Of a stretch of DNA of 11,842 nucleotides, positions 6,466-11,841 are shown in pieces; the first letter of the stretch is position 1; each line of letters opens with the position of its first letter. The stretch comes from Opitutia bacterium UBA4654. GTDB taxonomy: Bacteria > Verrucomicrobiota > Verrucomicrobiia > Opitutales > Intestinicryptomonadaceae. Location: contig DHMA01000073.1 of assembly GCA_002405555.1 (NCBI GenBank), positions 1-11,842 on the forward strand, written 5' to 3'. The position numbers and the translations under genes were made by a program. The notes under the pieces were generated by a model. It saw nothing but the letters and a program-made list of their open reading frames with translations. It was not told the origin of the DNA and searched no databases.

Positions 6466-7818
6466 CTACAACTCTATCGATTCCGACGGTTCGGGGATTA
6501 TCACGGCGGTTTTGGGCGAGCGGTCGAGAATTTCGTCCATGAACCACTCGCGCGACTCCATGCTGCCGTGGGTGAGCACAACGCAGCGCGGGTCTTTCTC
6601 CATGATAAACTCGAAAATCTCCTCCCTGTCGGCGTGCGAAGTGAGGTCGAACTTGTCTACGCGGCAGTTGACGTTGCCCACATAGAACAGGTCGCCGAAC
6701 GAAAACTGGTCGCCGTAGGCCGTTTTTTGCAGGCGCGCGGCGGGAGTGTCGGGGTCGGAGTAGCCCACGAAGAAAATCGCGTTTGCGCGGTTGTCCATCA
6801 TTGCCGACGCCGCGAGATAGCTCGGCGTGTGTTCGACCATCATGCCGCTTCCCAAAACGTAAATGCCCTGCGTTTCGAAGTCGCGCCCCGGGACGATTTC
6901 GCCCCTGAACGGCTTGACACCCTCCATGTGCTGTTTGCCGAAGAAGAATGTGGACGATTTCTTCGCCCCCTTTATAAAATACTCGGCGATGTCCAAGCCC
7001 AGCCCGCCCGCGAAAATCGGCACGTCGGGAATGAGTTTGCGCGTCTTTGCATTGTGGAGAATGAACACTATTTCCTGCATGCGCCCAAGCGCGAACGCGG
7101 GAATCAGCACGCTTCCGCCGCCGCGCAGCACCTGCGATACCGACGCCACAAGCCGCTCCACTTCGCTGTCGTATGTTATCCCCTTCGGGCGCGAGTACGA
7201 CCCGCGCGTCGTTTCGACCACAAGCGTATCGACCCTGCCTTCGGGCGGAACTGCCCCCTTCAAAATTCCCGACGAATGGAACGAGATGTCGCCCGAAAAG
7301 AGAATGCGCCGCTTTTTGTATTCGAACATTACCGACGCCGCCCCCGGAATGTGCCCCGCGGGCGTGAACGTGATATTTATGCGCTCGCCGTCGATTTCGA
7401 ACTGCCGCTCGCGGTGGAACGCCATCGGCATTATGCGCGGTTTCAGGGCGTCGATTGACGACGAGTCGAAAAGCGGATACTCTTTGATGTCGAATTCCTC
7501 GCGCTGTTTTGCCATTACCGCGCGGGAGTTGCGGAGCATGCGCGGAAGCAAATCCGCGCTTTCGTCGGCTACGAGAACGTGCGCGTGGTTTTGCTCGCGC
7601 AGAACCACCGGCAACGCGCCGCAGTGGTCGAGGTGCGTGTGCGTTATCGCGATGAAGTCGAGCGTTTCGGGCGCGACTTTCGAAAGGTTCGGCAACGCCG
7701 CAAGCCCCATGTATTTCGGGTGAAGACCGCAGTCTATCAACGCCTTGAAGCGTCCAATTTCGAGCAGGTGTCCGCTCGAACCGACGTCGATTTCCGTATT
7801 TAAATCGGTATAAATCAT
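6466..7818 (-). CDS. Beta-CASP metallo-beta-lactamase fold nuclease (CPSF/KH-CPSF-like)
   Basis: A predicted zinc-dependent RNA nuclease of 450 residues. The metallo-beta-lactamase core shows ITHTHLDHCG (His60, His62, Asp64, His65), FTPAGHIPGA (His156) and LFSGD (Asp177). The beta-CASP domain shows motif A in VETTRGSY (Glu202), IPAFALGRMQEI (239-250), GSGMMVEHTP (323-332) and SHADREEI (His395, motif C), with a final LTHGS (His417). These features place it among stand-alone bacterial relatives of the mRNA-processing nuclease CPSF73/Ysh1. It lacks the C-terminal extension of RNase J. RNA substrate and role are unknown. Its ATG lies one base after the thiS stop, so it is almost certainly translated from the thiF-thiS transcript. 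No signal peptide is visible, so it should be cytosolic. Confidence 0.92.
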   Translation of the reverse strand: MIYTDLNTEIDVGSSGHLLEIGRFKALIDCGLHPKYMGLAALPNLSKVAPETLDFIAITHTHLDHCGALPVVLREQNHAHVLVADESADLLPRMLRNSRAVMAKQREEFDIKEYPLFDSSSIDALKPRIMPMAFHRERQFEIDGERINITFTPAGHIPGAASVMFEYKKRRILFSGDISFHSSGILKGAVPPEGRVDTLVVETTRGSYSRPKGITYDSEVERLVASVSQVLRGGGSVLIPAFALGRMQEIVFILHNAKTRKLIPDVPIFAGGLGLDIAEYFIKGAKKSSTFFFGKQHMEGVKPFRGEIVPGRDFETQGIYVLGSGMMVEHTPSYLAASAMMDNRANAIFFVGYSDPDTPAARLQKTAYGDQFSFGDLFYVGNVNCRVDKFDLTSHADREEIFEFIMEKDPRCVVLTHGSMESREWFMDEILDRSPKTAVIIPEPSESIEL

Positions 7819-7819
7819 T

Positions 7820-8026
7820 TTAGCCGCCCGCCACTATCTGCATGATTTCGAGCCTGTCGCCCTCCCGCAAAACGATGTCGGCAAAGGCGTCGTAGCGCAT
7901 TGCCGCGCCGTTTAGCTCGACCACGCAACGCGCCGCCTTCACGCCCGTGGATTCTATGAACGCCGCCACCGTCGTGTTTTCTGCGATTTCGTACTGTTTC
8001 GAATTTGCGGTAATTTTCATTGCCAT
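7820..8026 (-). CDS. thiS: Sulfur carrier protein ThiS
   Basis: A 68-residue ubiquitin-like protein that carries sulfur as a C-terminal thiocarboxylate for thiazole synthesis in the thiamine pathway. It opens MKITANSKQYEIAENTTVAA from the second Met and contains VVELNGAAMRY and LREGDRLEIMQIV. It ends in the required Gly-Gly. Length and pattern are typical of ThiS; a MoaD-type role is less likely because of the VELNG block. Two starts are possible, 8026 (MAMKI) or 8020 (MKI), and neither has a clear Shine-Dalgarno. It lies 50 bases after the thiF-like gene and one base before the nuclease gene. thiG, thiH and the other thiazole genes are not in this window. Confidence 0.9.
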   Translation of the reverse strand: MAMKITANSKQYEIAENTTVAAFIESTGVKAARCVVELNGAAMRYDAFADIVLREGDRLEIMQIVAGG

Positions 8027-8076
8027 TTATGAAAGCGTTTTTTTTGTTTTTTTCAAGAAGATAACGCGCGGCGCGG

Positions 8077-8763
8077 TCAGCGTATGTTTGCCGAAAAATA
8101 TTTGAACGCCGCGTGGTCGAACATCGAGAACCGCCCTATTTCGAAGCCGCCTACGGCGACCGCGCGGATTGCAGCCGACGCCGCCCACACGCCGCTCAAA
8201 TGCGCCGCCGCGGGGAAAATCGGCAGTCCGCGCGGCGCGGGCGAGCCGTCGGATTTCGCGACGTCGCCGAAATAGAAGCCGTCGCCGAAAAGGAAATTCT
8301 GCGAGACGTAGCCCGCCGCGGTTGCGGCAATTTCGCGGATACCCGCCGCCGCGCACAGCGCCGAAACTTCCGAACGGGCTTCAAATGTGTCGGTTGCGTC
8401 TATGCAAAGCGCGGACTCGCGCAAAATTTCCGCCGAGTTCTCCGCCGAAATTTTTTCGCAAAAGAAATCGACGCTCACGTCGGGGTTTAGCCTTTTTGCG
8501 AACTCCGCCGCAAGCTCCGCCTTGAATTGCCCCTCCCGCGCCGCCGCGTAGAGCGTCTGCCTGTGGAGGTTGTGGGCGGAAACGGTATCCGAATCGAACA
8601 GCGCGACCCGCCCGAAGCCCGCGCCTGCAATCAGCGGCAAAACCGCGCTTCCCACGCCGCCAACCCCGACGAGCGCGACGGTCGATTCGGCAAGCCTACG
8701 TTGTCCCTCCGCGCCGAAGTCGGGCAATGCCGTCTGCCGCGCGTATTTTTCGAAATTTTCCAT
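8077..8763 (-). CDS. thiF: ThiF/MoeB-family E1-like adenylyltransferase, minimal form
   Basis: Expected to adenylate the C-terminal glycine of the adjacent ThiS. The 228-residue protein has YARQTALPDFG (7-17), the ATP-binding GVGGVGS (33-39), FDSDTVSAHNLHRQ (56-69, including Asn65 and Arg68), Lys81 and the Mg-binding Asp in DATDT (122-126). These are the core E1 residues. Its only cysteines are at 102, 120 and 137. There is therefore no paired CxxC zinc site and no cysteine after the crossover loop, where classical ThiF has its sulfur-relay Cys. It is short by about 20 residues or more. It may resemble the compact ThiF subfamily of anaerobes. The start at 8763 is chosen because MENFEKYARQ aligns with E1 N termini; the longer open frame upstream crosses two terminators. 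Confidence 0.82.
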   Translation of the reverse strand: MENFEKYARQTALPDFGAEGQRRLAESTVALVGVGGVGSAVLPLIAGAGFGRVALFDSDTVSAHNLHRQTLYAAAREGQFKAELAAEFAKRLNPDVSVDFFCEKISAENSAEILRESALCIDATDTFEARSEVSALCAAAGIREIAATAAGYVSQNFLFGDGFYFGDVAKSDGSPAPRGLPIFPAAAHLSGVWAASAAIRAVAVGGFEIGRFSMFDHAAFKYFSANIR

Positions 8764-8770
8764 GCGCAAA

Positions 8771-8799
8771 AGATTGTCCCGCGCGGGCGGCTCGGTCAA
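8771..8799 (-). promoter_or_regulatory. Weak candidate promoter for thiF-thiS-nuclease
   Basis: On the minus strand TTGACC (8794-8799) is followed after 17 bases by CAATCT (8771-8776). The -35 is good but the -10 is poor. It would start transcription at or next to the thiF ATG. No TPP riboswitch consensus is visible in the space upstream. Confidence 0.25.
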
Positions 8800-8810
8800 A
8801 AGTTTTTTTG

Positions 8811-8854
8811 AAAAAATATCGCGTTCGCGGAAATCGGAGCAACCCGCGAACGCG
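8811..8854 (-). terminator. Second hairpin terminator or attenuator upstream of thiF
   Basis: On the minus strand CGCGTTCGCGG (8844-8854) pairs perfectly with CCGCGAACGCG (8820-8830) around a 13-base loop, then ATA and TTTTTT follow. It sits 33 bases beyond the kinase terminator and about 50 before the thiF start. It may back up the kinase terminator or attenuate thiF expression. Confidence 0.65.
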
Positions 8855-8887
8855 CTGTTTCTCCGCGCCGCCGCGCAATTCGCCCGC

Positions 8888-8917
8888 AAAAAAAACCGCG
8901 CCCTCGGACGCGGTTTT
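8888..8917 (-). terminator. Rho-independent terminator of the ROK kinase gene
   Basis: On the minus strand AAAACCGCG and CGCGGTTTT form a perfect 9-bp stem around an 8-base loop, followed by four more T. It begins 29 bases past the kinase stop codon. A textbook intrinsic terminator. Confidence 0.88.
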
Positions 8918-8945
8918 GCGGAGTGTATAAAAATGAAAATGCGGT

Positions 8946-9911
8946 TTAGTGCGCGCCGTTGTTTGCCGCCCACACCATTGCCGATGCGCCAAGAATTGCG
9001 GCGTCGCTTTCGGGAAGTTCCGACGGCAGAACGTTTACCTTGTTGCGGAACACGGGCATGAGGTTCTTTTCCATCGCGATGCGCGTGGGTTCGAGGATAA
9101 GCTCGCCGCTCTTGACTGGCCCGCCGAAAAGGAAAATCGCCGACGGGCGCGAGAAGTGCACAAAGTCTCCCAAAGCGCGGCCGAGCATGCTGCCGGTAAT
9201 TTGGTAGGTTTCAGCCGCCGCCTTGTCGCCGGCGCGGGCGGCGTCTTCGATAACGCGGGCGTCGAGTTTTTCCCACGGAACGTTCGCGATTGTAGAGTCG
9301 CCGTTGTATTTTGCGACCATTTCGAGAAACGTGCGTTTGATGCCCGTCGCCGACGCGTACGTTTCGAGGCAGCCGCGTTTGCCGCAGCCGCAGAGGCGGC
9401 CGTTCGGCACAGCGCAGACGTGTCCGAGTTCGCCCGCGAAGCCGTCCGCTCCGAGAAGCAGCTTGCCGTCGGTGATAATGCCCGACCCCAAGCCCGTTCC
9501 GAGCGTGATTACAATGAAGTGCGAAAGGTTGCGTCCGCCGCCGTAGATTTTTTCGCCCAGAGCCGCCGCGTTTGCGTCGTTGCTCAGGCAGATTGTGTCG
9601 AAGCCCAGAGCCATGCGGAGCGTTTCGACAATCGGCACGCTCCGTCCGAACGGGAGGTTCGGAGCGTATTCGATAGTGCCCGTGTAGTAGTTGCCGTTGG
9701 GCGCGCCGATACCCACGCCCTGACAGTCTCCGTCGGTATTGGAGGTAAGGAATGTGATTGCGCGTTCGAGGGCTTCGACGTATGTGGCAAAGTCCTTATA
9801 GTCGGTCGTTTTGAAGTCGTGGCGTTTGAGGACCATTCCCTTTTCGTCAACAACTCCGAGTTTTGTGTTTGTTCCGCCGATATCGACGCCGATTGCGTAT
9901 TTCAATTTCAT
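8946..9911 (-). CDS. ROK family sugar kinase (glucokinase-like)
   Basis: Predicted ATP-dependent hexose kinase of 321 residues acting in the cytosol. It has the N-terminal phosphate-binding VDIGGTNTKLG (9-19), the catalytic base Asp112 in SNDANAAALGE and the second phosphate loop LGTGLGSGI (137-145). The ROK zinc motif is GELGHVCAVPNGRLCGCG followed by KRGCLE, with His164 and Cys174, Cys176 and Cys181 as ligands. Glu161-x-x-His164 (ExGH) is the sugar-contact motif seen in glucose- and N-acetylmannosamine-type ROK kinases. No N-terminal helix-turn-helix is present, so it is a kinase and not a ROK repressor. Glucose is the most likely substrate but is not proven. The start at 9911 puts IGGT at the family position. 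There is no Shine-Dalgarno. Confidence 0.92.
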   Translation of the reverse strand: MKLKYAIGVDIGGTNTKLGVVDEKGMVLKRHDFKTTDYKDFATYVEALERAITFLTSNTDGDCQGVGIGAPNGNYYTGTIEYAPNLPFGRSVPIVETLRMALGFDTICLSNDANAAALGEKIYGGGRNLSHFIVITLGTGLGSGIITDGKLLLGADGFAGELGHVCAVPNGRLCGCGKRGCLETYASATGIKRTFLEMVAKYNGDSTIANVPWEKLDARVIEDAARAGDKAAAETYQITGSMLGRALGDFVHFSRPSAIFLFGGPVKSGELILEPTRIAMEKNLMPVFRNKVNVLPSELPESDAAILGASAMVWAANNGAH

Positions 9912-9932
9912 ATTAAAAGCAAAGTTGAATGT

Positions 9933-9968
9933 AGTATATCGCCACCCAATTTGCACAATGTGCGCAAA
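9933..9968 (-). promoter_or_regulatory. Putative -10 box and overlapping dyad upstream of the ROK kinase gene
   Basis: On the minus strand TATACT (9933-9938) is a good -10 that would give a leader of about 15 bases. No good -35 is seen. In its place, at 9950-9968, lies an imperfect dyad TTTGCaCAaTgTGcGCAAA, with seven of nine pairs matching around the central T. A regulator could bind here in place of, or over, the -35 region. No regulator gene is in the window. Confidence 0.4.
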
Positions 9969-10008
9969 ATCACAATTTAAAAATGGCGTTTGCCCGAAAT
10001 TTTTTTCG

Positions 10009-10044
10009 AAAAAAAATGCGCCCCAGTCTTCCGAAAGGGGCGCA
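10009..10044 (-). terminator. Orphan minus-strand Rho-independent terminator
   Basis: On the minus strand TGCGCCCC pairs with GGGGCGCA (8 bp) around a 12-base loop and runs into eight T. The 3' arm and T tract match the lipoprotein terminator at 4822-4855. There is no minus-strand gene directly upstream, because nadD-rsfS run the other way. It may end a short RNA initiated between 10045 and about 10140, or be an attenuator in a long kinase leader. On the plus strand it lacks a T run. Confidence 0.75.
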
Positions 10045-10143
10045 CCAACCACTACAAACTACAAACACTTATATTACAGACGCCGCAAAATCGTTTTTGT
10101 TCGGCAAAATTTTTATTTTTTTTCGCAAAAAATCCGCAATAAT

Positions 10144-10749
10144 ATGCGGACAATGAATCAATCCAAAAGACTCGGCATTTTAGGCGGCAGTTTCGACCCC
10201 GTTCACATCGGGCACATCGCGCTTGCGCGGTCGGCGTTCGACGACGGGCGCGTGGACGAGATAGTTTTCGTGCCCGCCGCGCAAGCCCCCATGCGCGACG
10301 CCCCCGTCCGCGCCGCCAACGCCCACAGACTGAAAATGCTCGAAATCGCGGCGTCGAAGCTTCCGTTTCCGCACTCCGTCTGCACTTTCGAGCTTGACCG
10401 CGGCGGAATCAGCTACGCCGTCGATACCGTGAAGTTTCTGGCGGAAAAATATCCAAAAAAACGCCTGCGCTGGATTCTCGGCGGCGACCACATCGCAAAG
10501 CTCCACGGCTGGAAGGACATCGACGCAATCGCGAAGCTTGCCGACTTCATCTGCGCGCGTCGCGACGGTTTCGACGCCGATACATCGAAGCTTCCGCCCT
10601 CCCTGCATTTCGAATTTTTTGCCTTCGCCCCCCTGCCCCACAGTTCCACCGAAATCAGGGCGCGGCTCGCCCGCGGCGAAAAAAATCTGAAAATGCTCGA
10701 CCCCGACGTCGAAAGCTACATATTCGAAAACAAATTATATAATACATAA
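10144..10749 (+). CDS. nadD: Nicotinate-nucleotide adenylyltransferase
   Basis: Adenylates nicotinate mononucleotide to deamido-NAD in NAD biosynthesis. The 201-residue protein has the nucleotidyltransferase motif LGGSFDPVHIGH near the N terminus, with both ATP-binding histidines. WILGGDHIAKLHGW lies in the middle, and the C-terminal SSTEIRARLARG is the family's SSTxIR motif. Two starts are possible: ATG at 10144 (MRTMNQS) or ATG at 10153 (MNQS). The second gives a more typical N terminus, and neither has a properly spaced Shine-Dalgarno. The long frame upstream is noncoding. rsfS begins four bases after its stop, the usual nadD-rsfS arrangement in bacteria. Confidence 0.95.
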   Translation: MRTMNQSKRLGILGGSFDPVHIGHIALARSAFDDGRVDEIVFVPAAQAPMRDAPVRAANAHRLKMLEIAASKLPFPHSVCTFELDRGGISYAVDTVKFLAEKYPKKRLRWILGGDHIAKLHGWKDIDAIAKLADFICARRDGFDADTSKLPPSLHFEFFAFAPLPHSSTEIRARLARGEKNLKMLDPDVESYIFENKLYNT

Positions 10750-10753
10750 AGTC

Positions 10754-11332
10754 ATGGAAAAATCTGCCACAAAGAAATCGGCGGCAAAAAAAGCCGCGAG
10801 TCCCGCGAAAAAAACCGCGACGAAGAAAACAACCGCGAAAAAGGCCGTTGCCAAGAAAACTGCGGTAAAGAAAGTTGCCGCCAAGAAAGTAGCGGCGAAG
10901 AAAACTGTCGCCAAGAAGACCTCCGCGAAGAAGGTTGCGGCAAAAAAGACTGTTGCGAAAAAGTCGGCGGCAAAAAAAGTTGCCGACCTTGACCCGACTC
11001 TCGAAATTGTAAAGAAATGTTGGCAGGCTCTCGACGACAAAAAAGCCGAGGACATCAGCGTTCTCGACGTTCGCGGAAAATCGCCCATCACAAACTACTT
11101 CATTGTTGCGACCGCCACTTCCGAGCCGCACCTGCGCGCCCTCGCCAACGAGCTTGAAAAGACTCTCAAAGACCTCAACGTAAAATCCGTCGGGCGCGAC
11201 TACAACACGTCGAGCGGCTGGGTCGTTGTAGACGCTTTCGACTTCATGGCTCACATCTTCCTCCCCGAACAACGCGGTCTCTACGGCATAGAATCCCTCT
11301 GGCGCGACGGACACAGGGTGTGCCTCCCATAA
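10754..11332 (+). CDS. rsfS: Ribosomal silencing factor RsfS with N-terminal Lys/Ala repeat tail
   Basis: The conserved domain at about 79-192 is RsfS (YbeB/Iojap). It shows ALDDKKAEDISVLDVRGKS, ITNYFIVATATSEPHLRAL, then GRDYNTSSGWVVVDAFDFMAHIF and the ending LYGIESLWRDGHRV. RsfS binds large-subunit protein uL14 and blocks subunit joining when nutrients are low. Typical family members are about 105-130 residues. This one is 192 because of a 76-residue N-terminal tail with Lys-Lys every five residues and Ala, Val or Thr between, resembling histone H1-like or AlgP tails. No ATG, GTG or TTG lies in frame between the tail and the domain, and the frame is unbroken from the ATG at 10754, four bases after nadD. 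The tail is therefore part of the protein as read. Its function is unknown; nucleic-acid or rRNA binding is inferred from charge. Confidence 0.93.
   Translation: MEKSATKKSAAKKAASPAKKTATKKTTAKKAVAKKTAVKKVAAKKVAAKKTVAKKTSAKKVAAKKTVAKKSAAKKVADLDPTLEIVKKCWQALDDKKAEDISVLDVRGKSPITNYFIVATATSEPHLRALANELEKTLKDLNVKSVGRDYNTSSGWVVVDAFDFMAHIFLPEQRGLYGIESLWRDGHRVCLP
10799..10978 (+). repeat. Twelve-unit 15-bp coding repeat (xxxKK pentapeptides) in rsfS
   Basis: Residues 16-75 of RsfS comprise twelve consecutive pentapeptides ending in Lys-Lys, mostly of the form (V/T/A)(A/V)AKK. At DNA level the units share AAGAA or AAAAA cores but differ at third positions, so the repeat has been kept for its protein pattern rather than recently copied. 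Unit number could vary by slippage or recombination. Confidence 0.9.
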
Positions 11333-11614
11333 CTTGGGGGCTTGCGCCCCCAGGGGTGGATTTCGCTTTGCGAAATTCTCCACCCACTTCCCCGCAAGGC
11401 AAGCAGCCTACACGACGTCGGAACTTCGGCAGGCTGCAGCCTGCACGGGGCGCAAGGTGCGCCAGCCGTCGGGGAACTTCGTTCCTAATGGTGATAATGC
11501 GCGGCAAGTATACTTGCCGCTTTCCCCGATTAGTTCGTATTGCCGTTGGCAATTACTGCGATTGGAATTGCCACACATTAGTAAGGAACTAATTAAACAG
11601 ACGCGCTTTGCGCG
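11333..11614. repeat. Dense array of nested hairpins downstream of rsfS
   Basis: No convincing gene is seen here. Perfect or near-perfect stems follow one another: 11333-11341/11346-11354, 11354-11366/11370-11385 (13 bp, 3-base bulge), 11403-11409/11431-11437 inside 11390-11394/11446-11450, and 11449-11454/11458-11463. Next come 11469-11476/11522-11529 enclosing a 20-base palindrome, 11529-11536/11586-11593 enclosing 11539-11544/11548-11553, and 11602-11606/11610-11614. Many loops are only three or four bases (TTGC, TTT, AGG, GTT). The segment GGCAAT at 11548-11553 can pair with ATTGCC on either side, giving mutually exclusive folds. It could be a structured RNA downstream of or within the nadD-rsfS transcript, or a composite intergenic palindromic repeat. 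Confidence 0.7.
11501..11520. repeat. Perfect 20-base palindrome
   Basis: GCGGCAAGTA followed directly by its reverse complement TACTTGCCGC, with no spacer. It could act as a protein-binding dyad or fold as a tight hairpin in single-stranded form. It is the most symmetric element of the hairpin array and lies inside the 11469-11476/11522-11529 stem. Confidence 0.9.
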
Positions 11615-11624
11615 GATAAATATG

Positions 11625-11663
11625 AAAAAGCGGAAATCCGCAAACTGGGAATTTCCGCTTTTT
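11625..11663 (+). terminator. Strong terminator hairpin closing the nadD-rsfS region
   Basis: AAAAAGCGGAAAT pairs perfectly with ATTTCCGCTTTTT (13 bp) around a 13-base loop. The flanking A5 and T5 make it able to terminate in both directions. It lies about 290 bases after the rsfS stop, so the hairpin array would be part of the rsfS transcript unless processed or terminated earlier. Confidence 0.75.
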
Positions 11664-11672
11664 GTATCCCCT

Positions 11673-11684
11673 ACTTTTATCCCA
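11673..11684. repeat. 12-base direct repeat, copy 1
   Basis: ACTTTTATCCCA recurs exactly at 11830-11841. Read on the minus strand the two copies extend to TGGGATAAAAGT(A or T)GGG. Their start-to-start distance is 157 bases. Confidence 0.6.
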
Positions 11685-11705
11685 GCGCATTCTAAAAATC
11701 TTCGT

Positions 11706-11741
11706 GCGCCAGCACTCTAATTTTAGGCGCGTCAAAGTGCT
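11706..11741 (+). other. Possible H-type pseudoknot in a gene-free stretch
   Basis: GCGCC (11706-11710) pairs with GGCGC (11726-11730). AGCACT (11711-11716), lying in that loop, pairs with AGTGCT (11736-11741) downstream. The two stems interleave as in an H-type pseudoknot. A further long-range stem joins TTTGCGAG (11756-11763) to CTCGCAAA (11811-11818). No gene is seen between 11664 and the window end. Confidence 0.35.
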
Positions 11742-11829
11742 TTCATAAGGGTGGCTTTGCGAGTGGCTCAGGGTGCGTGGCGTACTTGGATTTCCGCAAA
11801 CAAAAGTCTGCTCGCAAAACCAACACCCA

Positions 11830-11841
11830 ACTTTTATCCCA
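11830..11841. repeat. 12-base direct repeat, copy 2
   Basis: Second exact copy of ACTTTTATCCCA, at the right edge of the window. Whether a third copy or a longer repeat unit follows cannot be seen. Confidence 0.6.

Noticed and set aside
6172..7458. 428-codon plus-strand frame opposite the beta-CASP nuclease
   Set aside because: It crosses the tRNA and its promoter and gives low-quality Arg/His-rich translation; a GC-rich antisense artefact.
7820..8763. Bacterial ubiquitin-like conjugation (Bil-type) antiphage operon
   Set aside because: No E2-like or JAB deubiquitinase gene is present, and the carrier has the ThiS-specific VELNG and GG pattern.
8764..8887. TPP riboswitch upstream of the thiF-thiS operon
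   Set aside because: The conserved CUGAGA and ACCUGA elements are absent; only terminator hairpins are seen.
8949..9980. 343-codon plus-strand frame opposite the ROK kinase
   Set aside because: Antisense shadow; the kinase on the minus strand has every ROK motif.
10799..10978. CRISPR or tandem noncoding repeat
   Set aside because: The 15-base periodicity is codon-phased, lies inside an intact reading frame and has no spacers.
11589..11690. 33-codon minus-strand frame starting at 11690 that shares the residues RWDKS with a frame entering from the right edge
   Set aside because: It runs through the terminator stem. The shared residues simply reflect the 12-base direct repeat, so there is no support for a gene.
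11320..11720. Plus-strand frames of 90 and 128 codons and a minus frame of 102 codons over the hairpin array
   Set aside because: They cross perfect palindromes and the terminator, have no Shine-Dalgarno or family motifs, and two frames on both strands are equally open, which is typical of palindromic repeat DNA.
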